Shown piece after piece: positions 35,339-46,987 of a DNA stretch of 64,000 nucleotides. The notes under the pieces were generated by a model. It did no database searches and had not been told where the DNA came from. It saw only the letters and a list, made by a program, of their open reading frames with translations. The DNA is from Sequoia sempervirens (lineage: Eukaryota > Streptophyta > Pinopsida > Cupressales > Cupressaceae). The stretch covers positions 120,192,552 to 120,256,551 of the forward strand of contig VDFB02252616.1 of NCBI GenBank assembly GCA_007258455.2, written 5' to 3'. Both the position numbers and the translations under genes were made by a program. Each line of letters begins with the position of its first letter. Position 1 is the stretch's first letter.

Positions 35339-36376
35339 TTGATTGATAGTGGCGCTTCTCGACACATTACCGGATTTAGAGAGCATCTTTCAGATTTGGT
35401 GGAGAGAGATACCAACATTCAAGTAATAATCAGAGATGATGCTTGCTATTCAGTGAAGGGTGCAGGAGCCTCCTCTCTTCACCTAGATTCCAGCATTTCT
35501 CTTCATTTGAGTGATGTTATGTTCGTACCAGGTATCAAGAGGAACCTTGTATCAATTTCAGCTTTGGAAGACAAAGGATATCAAGTTGCATTTTCCGAGG
35601 GAAAAGTTCTTGCTTGGCCGAAGAATTCTAGCAACAAGACAACCTGAGTGATTGGTGTTCGGCAAGAGAGTATTTATAGACTTTCCACTCGTCCAATGCA
35701 GGCATTGTTGCATGATTCCACCAGTTCAAGTGAGCTTTGGCATAGAAGACTTGCTCACCTCCATTTCAGAGCACTTCCATCCATGGAGAAGATGGTCACT
35801 GGCCTTCCAAAACTCAATCAGGAGCATTCTGGTACTTGCAGAGGATGTGCATTGGGTAAGAATACTAAAGGTCCTTTTCATAGTAGTGAAAGTAGATGTA
35901 AATGTATTCTAGATCTTGTTCATTCTGATTTGTGTGGTCCAATGTTTGTTGCATCTTTGAGTGGTTTTTGGTATTATGTAATTTTTATTGATGAGTACTC
36001 TAGAAAGACCTGGATTTATTTCTTAAAGTCTAAGGAATCTGATGAAGTACTTGAGAAATTCAAAGAATTTAAAGCTCAAGTAGAGAATTTGTCCAGGAAG
36101 AGGATCAAAGTTCTAAGATCTGATAACGGAGGAGAATATATCTCTGGAGGCTTCTGTAACTTTTGCATCGAGGCAGGGATTAAGAGGGACTTTTGTGTTC
36201 CTTACAATCCACAGCAAAACGGAGTTGCAGAAAGGAAGAATAGATCTATTGTTGAGGCCGCTAAAGCTATGATCCATGATCAAGACTTACAAACCTTCCT
36301 TTCAGCAGAAGCATCTAGAACTACAGTGTATGTTCAAAATCGGAGCCCTCATCGTATTCTGGAGAATGACTCCTGA
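35339..36376 (+). pseudogene. Copia protease and integrase
   Basis: Protease active site WLIDSGASRHITGF at the start. One TGA lies at 35645-35647. The pre-integrase zinc region follows (WHRRLAHLHF...CRGCALGK), then the integrase core with the catalytic triad in LVHSDLCGP, LRSDNGGEY and QQNGVAERKNR. The frame ends at 36376 because of a frame change near 36365; the same protein continues in the next frame from about 36370. Integrase inserts the cDNA; protease cuts the polyprotein. Confidence 0.93.
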
Positions 36377-38414
36377 AGAAGCCTTCACAGGTGTGAAGCT
36401 TGAAGACAGTCACCTAAGAATCTTTGGTTGTCCTGTGTATATTCATGTGCCTAAAGATAAGAGGACTAAGTTAGAACCATCTGGCAAGAAAGGAATATTT
36501 GTGGGTTACAGTGAATCTTCAAAATCTTACAGGATTTACATTCCAGGTCAGAAACAGATAGAGATCAGCAGGGATGTCACTTTTGAAGAAGATGTTGCAT
36601 TCAAAAGATCTAAAGGTTCATACATGGAGATAGATAATGAGGATTAGGAGACTCCTCAGGATATGGATGTTGATCATACTCCTGAGATTCAGAGGGAGTC
36701 TACTGAACCAGAAGAGGATGGTGATCCAATTGAGCCTTTGGAACCAACTGATGGGCCAAGAGATATTGTCATAGGTCGAAAGAGACCTTTATGGGCTAGG
36801 CAAACAATGCAGGAGGCAGAAAAGTTTGCAGCTCCTAGAGGCACATTCAAAGAAAGCAAAAGACCACAGAAGTTTCCAGGCTATGTTGCATTAATGAGTC
36901 ATATCATTGAATCTGAGCCTTCCAGTGTTGAGGAAGCATCAGGTCAGCAAGTATGGAGAGATGCTATGGCTGAAGAATATCAATCTGTCATCAAGAATGA
37001 TGTTTGCGATATTGTACCAAGACCTGAAGGGAAATCAGTTGTATCTTCTAAATGGCTTTTCAAGATCAAGCATGCGGCTGATGGAAGGATTGAAAAGTAC
37101 AAAGCTAGATTTGTGGCTAGAGGATTCTCTCAAAAAGAGGGAATAGATTATGAAGAAACCTTTGCTCCGGTTGCTCGCTATACATCCATCAGGACCATTA
37201 TTGCTATTTCAGCAGCTAAGGGATGGAAGCTACATCAGATGGACGTGAAGACAGCATTCCTTAATGGTGTGATTAAAGAAGAGGTATACATTGAGCAACC
37301 TGATGGTTTTGTGATTCATGGGAAGGAGTCTCATGTTTGTAAATTGAAGAAGGCTTTGTATGGCCTTAAGCAGGCTCCTCATGCTTGGTATGAGAGGATT
37401 GATCGATACTTGATGAGCTTGGGTTTCTCCAAGAATGATGTTGATTCAAATCTTTACTTCAAGGTAGTTGATGGTGAGGCATTAATCTTGGTTCTTTATG
37501 TTGATGATCTATTTCTTACTGGAGCAGAATATCTCATTATCAAATGCAAGGAGTTAGCATTTGAGTTCAAGATGAAGGATCTTGGATATATGCATTACTT
37601 CCTAGGATTGGAAGTGTGGCAAAGGCTTAATGAGATCATTATGAGTCAAGGGAAATATAACATAGATATCTTGAAGAGATTTGGGATGATGGATTGCAAA
37701 TCCATGTCTACACCGATGGAAACCAATTTGAAGAAGTTAAGTGAGTCTGCAACTAGTTCAGATCTGGTAGATCCCACTATGTACAGACAGTTGATTGGAT
37801 CATTGATGTATCTAGTCAATTCTAGACCAGATATTTGCTATGCAGTGAGTGCATTTAGTCAGTTCATGTGTGAACCAAGGCAAATTCATCTAGTTGCATC
37901 TAAGCATATCCTAAGATACTTGCGTGGCACAATTGGATATGGCTTGAAATATACTTCCAATGTAGACCTAAAGCTGCAAGGATATTTTGATTCTGATTGG
38001 GTAGGGAGTGTAGCCGATCGGAAGAGCACCTCTGGATGTTGCTTTAGCTTAGGGTCTGCGATGATTTCTTGGTGTAGCAGGAAGCAGTCTTCAGTGGCAC
38101 TAAGCACTGCAGAGGCCGAGTATATTGCAGCATGTGTAGCAGCTCGAGAAGCAATGTGGCTTCGGAAGCCCCTTGCAGGATTGTTTGGACAATCATTGGA
38201 GCCGACTGTTATTCATTGTGATAATCAAAGTTGTGTGAAGCTTTCTGTCAATCCAATGTTTCATGACAAAACAAAACATGTTGAGATCAAATATCACTAC
38301 ATTAGAGATATGGTATTGAGAAAAGCCATTCAGTTGAGATATATTTGCACTGATGATCAAACGGCTGATATTCTCACCAAGCCTCTCTCCAAAGTGAAGT
38401 TTGTGCACTTTTGA
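36366..38414 (+). pseudogene. Copia integrase end, reverse transcriptase and RNase H
   Basis: After the frame change, MTPEEAFTGVKLEDSHLRIF continues the integrase C-terminal region, interrupted by a TAG at 36645-36647. Reverse transcriptase follows in the same frame: [40 protein letters not shown] and the YVDDL catalytic motif at about 37497-37511. RNase H has [26 protein letters not shown] and CDNQS. The frame ends with a TGA at 38412, about 15 codons before the apparent original end. The 583-codon uninterrupted RT/RNase H stretch is the best preserved coding segment in the window. Confidence 0.95.
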
Positions 38415-38492
38415 GACAAGCTTGGAGTTGTGGAGAATGAAGCCCTAGTTGAGAGGGAGACTCAGTATTAGTGATTCTCTGTGATTTGCTAT

Positions 38493-38588
38493 AATGCATC
38501 TTTCTCTGTGATAGAGAAATTTGAGGTGAAAGCCCTTGTTAATGCATCTTTCTCTGTGATAGAGAAATTTGAGGTGAAATCCCTTGTT
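38493..38588 (+). repeat. 48-bp tandem duplication in the Copia 3' leader
   Basis: Two nearly identical units starting aatgcatctttctctgtgat at 38493 and 38541. Confidence 0.9.
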
Positions 38589-38598
38589 TCCATCCTCT

Positions 38599-38932
38599 GG
38601 GAGTAGCCATGGTAGATGTCATTTTGAGAGACTCCATGACAACATCACGTTGAGAGACTCCATGATGATTTCCTTGTACTTGTGTTTATCCACCCTCTGG
38701 GAGTAGCCATGGTGGACGTCATGTTGAGAGACTCCATGACAACATCACGTTGAGTGACTCTGTGATGGGCACTTGTGCACATGTTCTTTTCCATACATGG
38801 GAGTAGCCATGATGGACGATATCACGTTGAGCGACTTCGTGATGAGCTCTTTTCCACATATGGGTGTAGCCATTGTGGGTGTCATGTTGAGAGACTCCAT
38901 GACCTTGGATATTTGGAAGTATTCCTCCCTAG
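38599..38932 (+). repeat. About 100-bp tandem repeat array in the Copia 3' leader
   Basis: Units starting gggagtagccat begin at about 38599, 38699 and 38799, with a shorter one at about 38862. Each contains one or two copies of ttgagagactccatga. The array lies between the end of pol and the polypurine tract. No reading frame crosses it. Confidence 0.88.
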
Positions 38933-38943
38933 CTAAGAGGAAG
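38933..38943 (+). other. Copia polypurine tract
   Basis: ctaagaggaag immediately precedes the 3' LTR. Confidence 0.8.
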
Positions 38944-39562
38944 TGTTGATGTGTAGCCGCGGGCCTCATACTTCCAACGGCAATATTTAATAAGCAATAA
39001 ATAAATATAGCCAATTTGGCTATTTATTTATTGGAGACGTTATTGTGAAGAGGCGCTTCACTTAAATATTAAATAATATTTTGTTAACGTGGCTGGCTTC
39101 ATTTTGATATTAGCCACCTTTCATGTGACAACCATTCATTGATGGCCAACCTTTCATCCTTGAAGGGTCACGTTGATTAGCTATTACCTCATCGAAGTGT
39201 ACATAAGGGAGGCGCTGCTCTCTTTCATAATCATCCATTCTATTCATTTCAAGACAAGTGCAAATTCATCTACAGCAAAGAGTTTGTTATTGGAGTTCAA
39301 TATTTACCTTCATAGAGATCAATATCATTCAAGGAGTTCGATATTATTGTTTGAGATTGCATCAAGTGTGGTGCTGATTAATTCGGCCTTGTATTGGCCT
39401 CTTGTAAAAGCGAATTGCTTTCCATTATTCAATATATAAGAGATATATTGTTGCTGGATTTTTCTCCCTCAAGTTGGAGGGTTTTCCAAGGTTATATGCT
39501 GTGTCAAATTGTTTAAAATTGTTCTATATCTGCTTATCTAATTTCTGATCCTAAAACTAACA
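38944..39562 (+). repeat. Copia 3' LTR
   Basis: 619 bp, starts TGTTGATGTG and ends AACTAACA, followed by the ttggg duplication. Confidence 0.95.
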
Positions 39563-39567
39563 TTGGG

Positions 39568-39930
39568 TAGTCCATGGAGTTTCATAACTTCCTTGAAGAA
39601 CAAATCAGCCACTTGTGGTGTGTTAAAATCTAAAGAGATGGCAAAGAAATGTGAATACTTTGTTAGTTTATCCACAACAACATATATACAATCCTTTGGA
39701 CTTTAGGAAGTCCCATGATGACATCCATCGAAACACTTCCCCATTTCTGCTCCGAGATGGGTTAAGGGCTGCAAAAGACCTGCAAGGAATGTTTATTCCA
39801 TTTTAATCTTTTGACAAACAATGCATTCTTTGATATGGCTTTGTTGTTCAGGTTTTTGAACTCGACAATTTTTAACTTTTCCTTGATTGTGAACTACAAG
39901 CGTCACCAAGCGTCAACACCTTCTTTCATG
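39568..39930 (-). pseudogene. Ty3-B integrase N-terminal region
   Basis: Continues Ty3-B on the far side of the Copia insertion. On the minus strand it gives pieces of the zinc region (ECIVCQKIKME), WGSVSMDVIMGLPK with the first catalytic Asp, KLTKYSHFFAISLDFNTP in a shifted frame, and then the residues that join the part at 33710. Frames shift repeatedly. Homology fades by about 39930; an open minus-strand stretch at 39972-40166 (MLRTSAQLIIILMQLIHMNL) may be further degraded pol but is not recognised. Confidence 0.75.
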
Positions 39931-40719
39931 ATAACTCTTTTGAGCAAGTTGATCTTAGTTGCAATCATTTTTTAATCACCCTTGAACATTAAATCGTTCA
40001 CTAGATCAAAGTCATCAATTTGCATGTGTAGTCGCAAGATGTTGGCACCATGTGTCTTCTGCACCAAGCTGTCATAATTTTCCATCTCAGTAATGCTATA
40101 TGTGTTCAAGTTCATGTGAATTAATTGCATCAAGATTATAATGAGTTGTGCACTAGTTCTAAGCAAGATCGCCTAACTTTTCAGTCATATCCTTAGAGTA
40201 GTTACAAAGCTTGACGAGATTCACAAAAACAATTAAATTTAGAGATCCATTTGAGCTGGGATAAAATGGTTTTACATGGATGATTATATCTCCATTCTGC
40301 ACAATGTGGCAAATTTTCTGGGTAGTATTCCTTTCCATTTGGGAGATATTAAATTTTCGTTATTTTTCCAACAAGTTGCAAAAACAATTAATTTGGGATT
40401 TTCAAAGAGGCTAGATAAAAACATGTTTGCAATGGACTTTGTGTGAGCATTTCATGTGATGTGGCTAGTTTTCAAGAAAAAACATGCTTCCAATTGAAAG
40501 TTATGAAATTTATGGAGAGGTTACATAATCTTCATTGGCTCCCAATAATTCTTTCACAGCTTATCTCAGGCATGCAAAAAATGGTTAACTATTCATTGTT
40601 ATAATCCTTGTTAGAGATTTATAGTGGTTTTGAAACATATGGTGGCACCCAACATGCTTTTCATACCTTATTATAAATGCAAACGAATGTATATAAGGAA
40701 AATGTCAAGCTATTTTCGA

Positions 40720-40990
40720 AGCTCTTAAGAGGTTATAAAACCTATTCAACTTGCGAAAATACACTATAGTAGCACTTTAATAAGGTTGTGAAACTCCTTC
40801 CAACTCCCGAAATACACTAAGGCAACACTTTTATAAGGTTTCAAAACCTATTCCAAGACCTGAAATGCATCATGTCAAGCATTTTAATAAGTTTTGAAAC
40901 TTGTTTAAATTGTCGATGAGGTTGTGAAGTCATCTCAAAGAGTTGATAACTAAAACAAATAGTTATTATAACTACTTAAAGAAATAAAAC
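40720..40990 (+). repeat. Degenerate short-repeat field 3
   Basis: Units of about 55 bp (aataaggttgtgaaactcctt and variants) recur at about 40730, 40780, 40836 and 40890, ending with a ttgtcgatgag phrase. The layout matches fields at 19370 and 21555, and a PPR remnant again follows. Confidence 0.5.
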
Positions 40991-41015
40991 TTGCACTAAA
41001 TGGATATGTTGTAAA
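40990..41015 (+). pseudogene. Decayed PPR gene, copy 3, part before the solo LTR
   Basis: Codons for ALNGYVV stop at the insertion site. The helix continues as KALETLKQM after 44142 once one gtaaa copy is discounted. Confidence 0.6.
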
Positions 41016-44000
41016 TGTTGACTTCTCAGTTGTCTTTGGTTGTCCTTGATGACAAAATCTGTTGGCATGCTCTTTGGTATTCATGTTTATGGTGATTCAA
41101 GATTTTAATGATATATTGGCTCTTGATGTTTACTGTTGGATCATATGGTGATACTCCTGGTTCACGGCATGCTCTTTCAGTTTCAGTTCTTTACTTGATG
41201 GTACTGATATTTGACATGGTGTTCTTTATGTCAGGACAAGCATAAGCTTCAGATATGTGTCTTTGCTTTCATGACAGCCACAGGTATATTCAGCATGTTT
41301 ACAAATCATTGTGACATACTCATACTAGCAGATTCATTTTCAATGATATCATTTGATCCATGGAATCATAAATAATATTAGTTGCAACGTATTGGACAAC
41401 ATCATAGTTGTGAGTATCAGCTTCATAAAGGTAATGCTTATGGCAATATGGTTTCAGTTGATGTTTATCAGTTTGATCTTGGTTTGGCATCTATATTGTC
41501 TTGGCATCTTTCTATCTTCATGGTATAAATGGTTATGACTTATTGATTGATAAATATGGCACATGATTTCTGGTTCATTGTTTATTTATATTGCTTTAAC
41601 AAGCAATTACACCGATTCAGGCAGTCTGGTTATAGATTCACTTTGTTCTTGGATTAGTGACATCATTGCACTTATGTTTCTAAAGCCATCTTGAACTCAC
41701 TTTATTTGGAGGCATTGAATTCATTTTCGTTCAGGCAACTTATTTGTTTGATGGTACTTTTTGGTACACATGGAATATGTTTGTAACAATATACTTGTTA
41801 TCAAAGGAGACTCCTATGCTCGAGCCTAGACATCATGGTCGACATCCAAAGGAAAATACTTGTCTTTATTATTGATCGAGCCCTTCACATTTTGCATATG
41901 ATATTAAATTATCATCGGGCTAAATGGTTATTTGGCAACAATGTTTAAAGTGATATTGCATCAGATTTTATTGGTCACTTTATTTGGATGGGTATTGCTC
42001 ACTTGCAGCAACATTTGACTTTTGATGAGATATTGATTGTTGATTTGAATCGATGTGGCAATAATTATTATGTCGGCCTCCATGGTAAAGTCTTTGACAG
42101 TGATTTTTTTATGATGTTTTAATAATCTCATGTGAATTAATTAGTTTTTGCGGACTTCAATCTTCATTATGTCTTTGAAAAGTCATCGAATGACTTGAGA
42201 AAAAGGAAAGTTAGGGCAAAAATGATATTGCATTTTCATTGTTTATGGGTTTGGAACCCTAGCCATACCGCCGCCATGGTAATTTATCTTTCTGCTGTAA
42301 ATCTCATATGGGGCGACTCCAGAGGCGTTTTGATGGCAGGTTGGTCTATGAAATCTGAGCAAATACAAGCTCGACATTGGTGAAAGGAATTCGTGGGAGT
42401 TATAAATCTGTCAACTATGGTTTTGGCTTCAAATCAGTCTGGTATTTATTTGATTTTCATGCTGCATGAACAGGTAACACATCCATCATTTGATATTTAT
42501 CTTACAAATGGCAGTTACTGGTTTTGCTCAAATCAGGAAAAAGAAAAAAAGGGCTCTCAATTACCTCTGTCAGAAAAGCATGTTCTGATCTCAGTTATTC
42601 TTGGCTGCATTATGGGAATTTTGAAAAATTGATTTATTGTTGGTATTTGGTGGAGATATGGGTTCGGTTCTCTGATAAATATTCTCCCAATCTGACTTTG
42701 CAGTGAAGGTTTATTGTCATTGTATTTGATTTCTAAAACGGCTTTCTACATTTCAGTTACTGAAGAAGTAAATGATGCCCTGATAGATTATTATTATTCT
42801 TGCAATGAGGGTTTGTGACTTTCAGTTGATGGGTAGTCGTGCATTTTAAAAAATCTGTTAGTTTCATTATGGATTTATTTCATACATTTCAAAAATTGAT
42901 GGATTCTGCATAAATTTTTCTGAGAATAGATTCAAATGGCTATTTTTTTAAGGAAATGATATTACTTGATCTGGGTTTTGAAAAACTCTTGCAGTTTGAA
43001 AAGGGAGCATTGATTTATTCTTGTCAGAGTTTATTACAGCCTACTGTACAGGCGTTACTCATGATTATTCACCATCTGCTGTTCTTCATTCTATTGGCTC
43101 ATTTTCTAAAAACAGTATGGAGGTTTCAGATTCCTTTGAAAACGAATTCTATGAAGACTTTTTTAATTGGCAGACATATATGTGAAATTATATATAAACA
43201 TAGTGTTTTGATCACTATGAGGATACTGAGGTGATTCTGTGATATCATAACTTCTTGTTGTATCAAAAATGAAATGTTGAAAAGGCTCTGTAATACAAAA
43301 ATGAAAATATGTTGCAGAGCTCTGATGTAACCTTAATTTATTTAATATTTTAAGGATTCACTGTGTTGAATCTTTAGGGTATTAGGTAGATTAAGTGTGG
43401 GGTTCTATGAGCTCATTTGGAAACAGAGAGATCCTCTGATATTATTATTGTTCTGAAATTCATTAAAGGTTTGGTGCTCCTTCAGATTGGTGTCTCTAAA
43501 TGAGGGGTTGGTGCTCCTTGAGTTGGTGCTCAGAAAATTAGCCTATAAGGCATTGTAAGCAGCGGTTTTTTGAAGCTAAGCTAGTGAGGCAGTTTTGGAG
43601 TGGTTTTCTACCTAGGAGGGTTTTCCACTCGGCAAATTCTTTGTCTTATGGTCTCTTTGTTTTTGATGTCATAATGCTTCTAGATTGTGATGATTTTGTG
43701 GGTGATTGTTCTTACCAGTCTGAACAGTGTTGAATGTTAGTTTCTTCATCTCGGAAAATGGTTATATCAAAATGTCTTGCACAAGTGTTCTATCATTGTT
43801 GAAAATTCTGATTCAATAGAAAGCATAAATGCATTCATCTAATTCACAGCTCAAGAATTGTTACAATGTGCTAAAGGTTCTTGTTGTCTCATTACCTATC
43901 TTGTGTCATTTTGTTGCACTTTTATTGCATGATCTTATGAGTTGCACCTATACTGTCATCATGTTTTGATTGTTAAACAATGTCAATCATAATTGTCATA

Positions 44001-44137
44001 TTGGCATAAGTTGTCGAATGGACTGAGTTAATGTTGTCAATAAAAAGGGATATCAGAATTAAAGGTCTTGGTCGAAGTTTAAAAAGGTTTAGACACTGAT
44101 TCACCCCCCCTCTCAATGTCTGTCGATAACTCCAACA
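41016..44137. mobile_element. 3.1-kb solo LTR with target-site duplication
   Basis: 3122 bp, TGTTGACTTC to ACTCCAACA, flanked by gtaaa at 41011-41015 and 44138-44142. The 3' end (ttcaccccccctctcaatgtctgtcg, then the CAACA end) has the form usual for plant Copia LTR ends, and an aggagggttttccac phrase at about 43615 resembles the U5 region of the Copia LTR at 34241. No primer site, polypurine tract or coding motif is present, so it is best read as a solo LTR left by LTR-LTR recombination, on the plus strand by its U5-like end. A very large LTR or a non-coding element cannot be excluded. Confidence 0.75.
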
Positions 44138-44142
44138 GTAAA

Positions 44143-44540
44143 GGCATTAGAAACTCTCAAGCAAATGTAGTGTGTATAGCCGCATTTCATAACCTTTTCC
44201 AGCATCCTCTCCACCCGCAGCTTGCTCTAAATAGAGTATGGATGTCCATTGAAAGCATAAAGCAATTTCATCAAAAGTTGTAGTCTCAACTGCCCTAGTA
44301 GACATATACATAGATGTGGAAACCTAGACAGAGCACATAAGATTTTTTTGACAAAATGCTTCAAAGAAATGTGGTCGAATGGAATGCAATGATTGCAAGA
44401 CACATACAAAATGGATTTGTTGTAAAGGATTAAGAAACTTCAAGCAAATGTAAAAGCAAATTCCACAATCTTTGTTAGCATCTGCCCTGCGCATGCCATA
44501 AAAGAAATTTTAGAACAATGTGTACCTACAATATTTCTCT
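44143..44540 (+). pseudogene. Decayed PPR gene, copy 3, part after the solo LTR
   Basis: Reads KALETLKQM, then a ttccagcatcctctccaccc segment also seen in copy 1 (about 20170-20200), then MLQRNVVEWNAMIARHIQNG (about 44357), a typical PPR helix pair with its W-N-A-M-I-A core. Stops and frame breaks are frequent. PPR proteins bind organellar RNA; this copy is dead. Confidence 0.65.
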
Positions 44541-44599
44541 AGTGAATTGCATACATGGAACTTGTCACAATGACATGTTTTCAAAGAACTTGGTGTCAC

Positions 44600-45110
44600 T
44601 GATTTTTTTCAGGTAGTGGATGAGCAATCTTGTAGTATATGGAAAGACTTCACATGGGAAGGCTCTATCAATGGCACTAGCACAAACAATAATGCACCAT
44701 CTTTCAAGAATGAAAATGGCGAACAAAGTATTAGTAATATTAAGTCTGGTTTTGATGATCATGCTGGTCCTTGAGCCCTCCAATTAGAAACATACATGAT
44801 TATGGGACAAAGAGGAATATGGGTATTATTGAGAATACTCACAGGGTATTTCACAACGGCATGTCATGCGATAGTTGTGGGATGAACCCTATAGATAGTC
44901 CATGATACAAGTCTATTGTAAAAGATGACTATGATATATGCCATGCTTGCTTCAATGATGGTGGCAATGAAAAAGAGTACACAAGAATTGATCATGCCTT
45001 ATACAAGCCTCTATGTTATTCAAGAGAACGTTATATTCATGGAAGAAGTCCCTTTCATAAGCTGCCTTGTTCCCTGCCTTTAATAGAAGTAAATTTTACA
45101 TGGATCTAGA
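44600..45110 (+). pseudogene. NBR1-like fragment with a ZZ-type zinc finger
   Basis: From about 44833 the frame reads ENTHRVFHNGMSCDSCGMNP, then a stop, then KDDYDICHACFNDGGNEKEY. The two C-x2-C pairs with the DYD-C-x2-C spacing are those of a ZZ zinc finger, and the wording is closest to plant NBR1, an autophagy cargo receptor. The upstream 230 bp (WKDFTWEGSINGTSTNNNAP) may belong to the same gene but are not diagnostic. It is intronless over the readable part and directly follows PPR copy 3, as HSP90 and decarboxylase pieces follow copies 1 and 2. Confidence 0.5.
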
Positions 45111-45186
45111 TTTCATAATTAAAATTACCAAGGACAAAAAATTTGAAGTCGATTTCATGTACTCATTCTTCTTCTAATTAGATCTC

Positions 45187-46420
45187 ATGCTACAACTCTT
45201 ATATAACTCTAAGTGGGCAAACAAACTGAAGGATGGCACCAATAATGAAGCAAAGTTTCAAGCTGCATGGCTGGGCATAAACCTATGCAAAAGGCCAAGG
45301 TGTGCAAAAATTTCACCTTGCAAGCGATTCGATGATAACAATCAATGCAATTCGAAGGGGTACAACCCCCAACTGGAAATTGGATAAATGGCGATCTCAT
45401 ATTGTCAGGGACCTATTGGACTTCGAAGACTCTAAAATCTCACAAATATATAGAGAGGGCAACATTGATGCCGACCAAATTTCAAAAGATGAAATTAGTA
45501 ATGAGGAGGAACTCGGCGAGACACCAGATTTTAATGTCGATCGCCTCACATGAGCGAGTTAGCATAGCAGATTACGAGGGGCCAAGATCGAGGAAGGTAT
45601 GTCAAGAGTGTTTAATGTTGAAGGACGCAGGAGACGGCGGTGAGTGTTTAAAGCAAGCTTCAAGGGTGCGTAAACAACAGAGAAGTGATGGAGACCACAA
45701 TTTGTTTGGGTTCCAAGGAGAGGCAGATGGCTTTCCAAGGCGTGGTGTCGGACACAAGACTCGAGCGAATTTTTAATTCCACAGAAGAGGATACCTTGGT
45801 GACAATAAAACAAATTATGGGCATCAGATTCCTTCTTTCTACCTATAGATTGAGAGTTGATTCGGATATCTCTTCCATGTTTCTAGCGTGGCTTCTTCAG
45901 GTGCAGGAGGAGATTGCTATAGTTCATTTGTTGATGCGTCGTTTAGTCAAGGTTCGATGGTGTGAAGCCATGGAGTTTTATCTCAACATGGCGGTGGGGG
46001 GACTGGGCCTGAGACCAATCAGTCGTGTCTGGCCACAACTTACCCTGCAGATCAATGGCCCTTGAATCCCCTTTGTAATTTGAAGCATTGGTGAAAACAT
46101 GGAAGCTCGAATGGCGGAGGTGACGAGCAATATTTGCCTCCTGAAAGAGATAATTGGGGCTAGCAACCTAGCGGGAGAAATGGCAGTGTTGGCGTTGCTG
46201 ACAGGCGGCAAAGATCAGGGAAGGAGCAAGCTAGGGGAAGAAGGTGTGGCCGGAGTGGAAATGGAGACAATGGAGTAGCCGTGGCCAAAAGGAGTGCCCG
46301 GAGGGTATCGAAGTCAATGTTATAATTTTTTTGTAATTTTGTAATGTCATGAGGGCATGTTAAACTATGTATTTGGGGTTAGGCCCCCCCTTTTGTGCCT
46401 AATTAATATATCAAAAAAAA
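45187..46420 (+). mobile_element. 5'-truncated LINE-like retroposon tail
   Basis: At 45235-45520 the frames give GTNNEAKFQAAWLGINLC, then after a frame shift QKFHLASDSMITINAIRRGT and HIVRDLLDFEDSKISQIYRE. This is the RNase H-like domain found at the end of plant LINE ORF2 (catalytic Asp in SDS retained). About 850 bp of mostly non-coding sequence follow, and the unit ends with gtgcctaattaatatatc and a short A8 run at 46413-46420. That fits a LINE 3' end. The 5' end is not defined, and I could not find a target duplication. A host gene with an RNase H domain is the alternative. Confidence 0.5.
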
Positions 46421-46987
46421 TTATGTTATGCATTATTTATTATATTATATTATTATTTAACATAATTATTATATAAATTTAATTATTTAACTAACAATTC
46501 ATTATTAAAATTTATATTATTATACATATTATTATTTTAACAAAATTATTGTTTACATAATTTTCATTTTTTTCTTTCTAAAAAATACAATTAGATATAA
46601 CAATTAGTCAATATTCCCAAGGATCTCGTTTATTGCTCTCTCTGTGAAATGGAAAACCAAACTTACATATAGCAATTCATCAGTTGGTTTGACTTTTACT
46701 ATGTATGGGAGACTCATGGAAGATCATATAATGCTTCTCCACTATTGGAGTGCGAGTAGCTCTCATTGTAAGGTGGTTTTAGGCCATCCTTTGACTCTTC
46801 CTAGTGTGTTGCAGCTACCTCATTCATTGTGAGAGTAGTTGTAGGTGTATTTTGGAGTTGTTCAATCGATATGTGAGCTCTTGGGTGTCGTCTTGGCATT
46901 GCAAAAATCTGTAATCAATCTTGTATGGAGTTAAGACTCAATTTATGGTGATTTTGAAGTCCATCGTGCATTGGAATAGGTGGTTAT
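46421..46987. other. AT-rich stretch without recognisable genes
   Basis: 46421-46560 is almost purely A and T with ttattat repeats. The rest has only short frames without known motifs. Confidence 0.5.

Larger units (their letters stand above)
33711..39562 (+). mobile_element. Complete-length Ty1/Copia LTR retrotransposon, coding-defective
   Basis: 5852 bp: LTRs at 33711-34320 and 38944-39562, primer site at 34321, gag, protease, integrase, reverse transcriptase and RNase H in Copia order, tandem repeats and a polypurine tract before the 3' LTR, and a 5-bp duplication ttggg. Breaks comprise two frameshifts and four in-frame stops. It lies inside the Ty3-B integrase region, so it is younger than Ty3-B. 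Confidence 0.95.

Noticed and set aside
41016..44137. Possible genes inside the 3.1-kb solo LTR
   Set aside because: Only frames under about 95 codons with no motif; the block is bounded by a target duplication and behaves as one LTR.
45559..46211. Further genes in the LINE tail on either strand
   Set aside because: Frames overlap each other on both strands without motifs and lie between the RNase H domain and the poly-A end, where untranslated sequence is expected.
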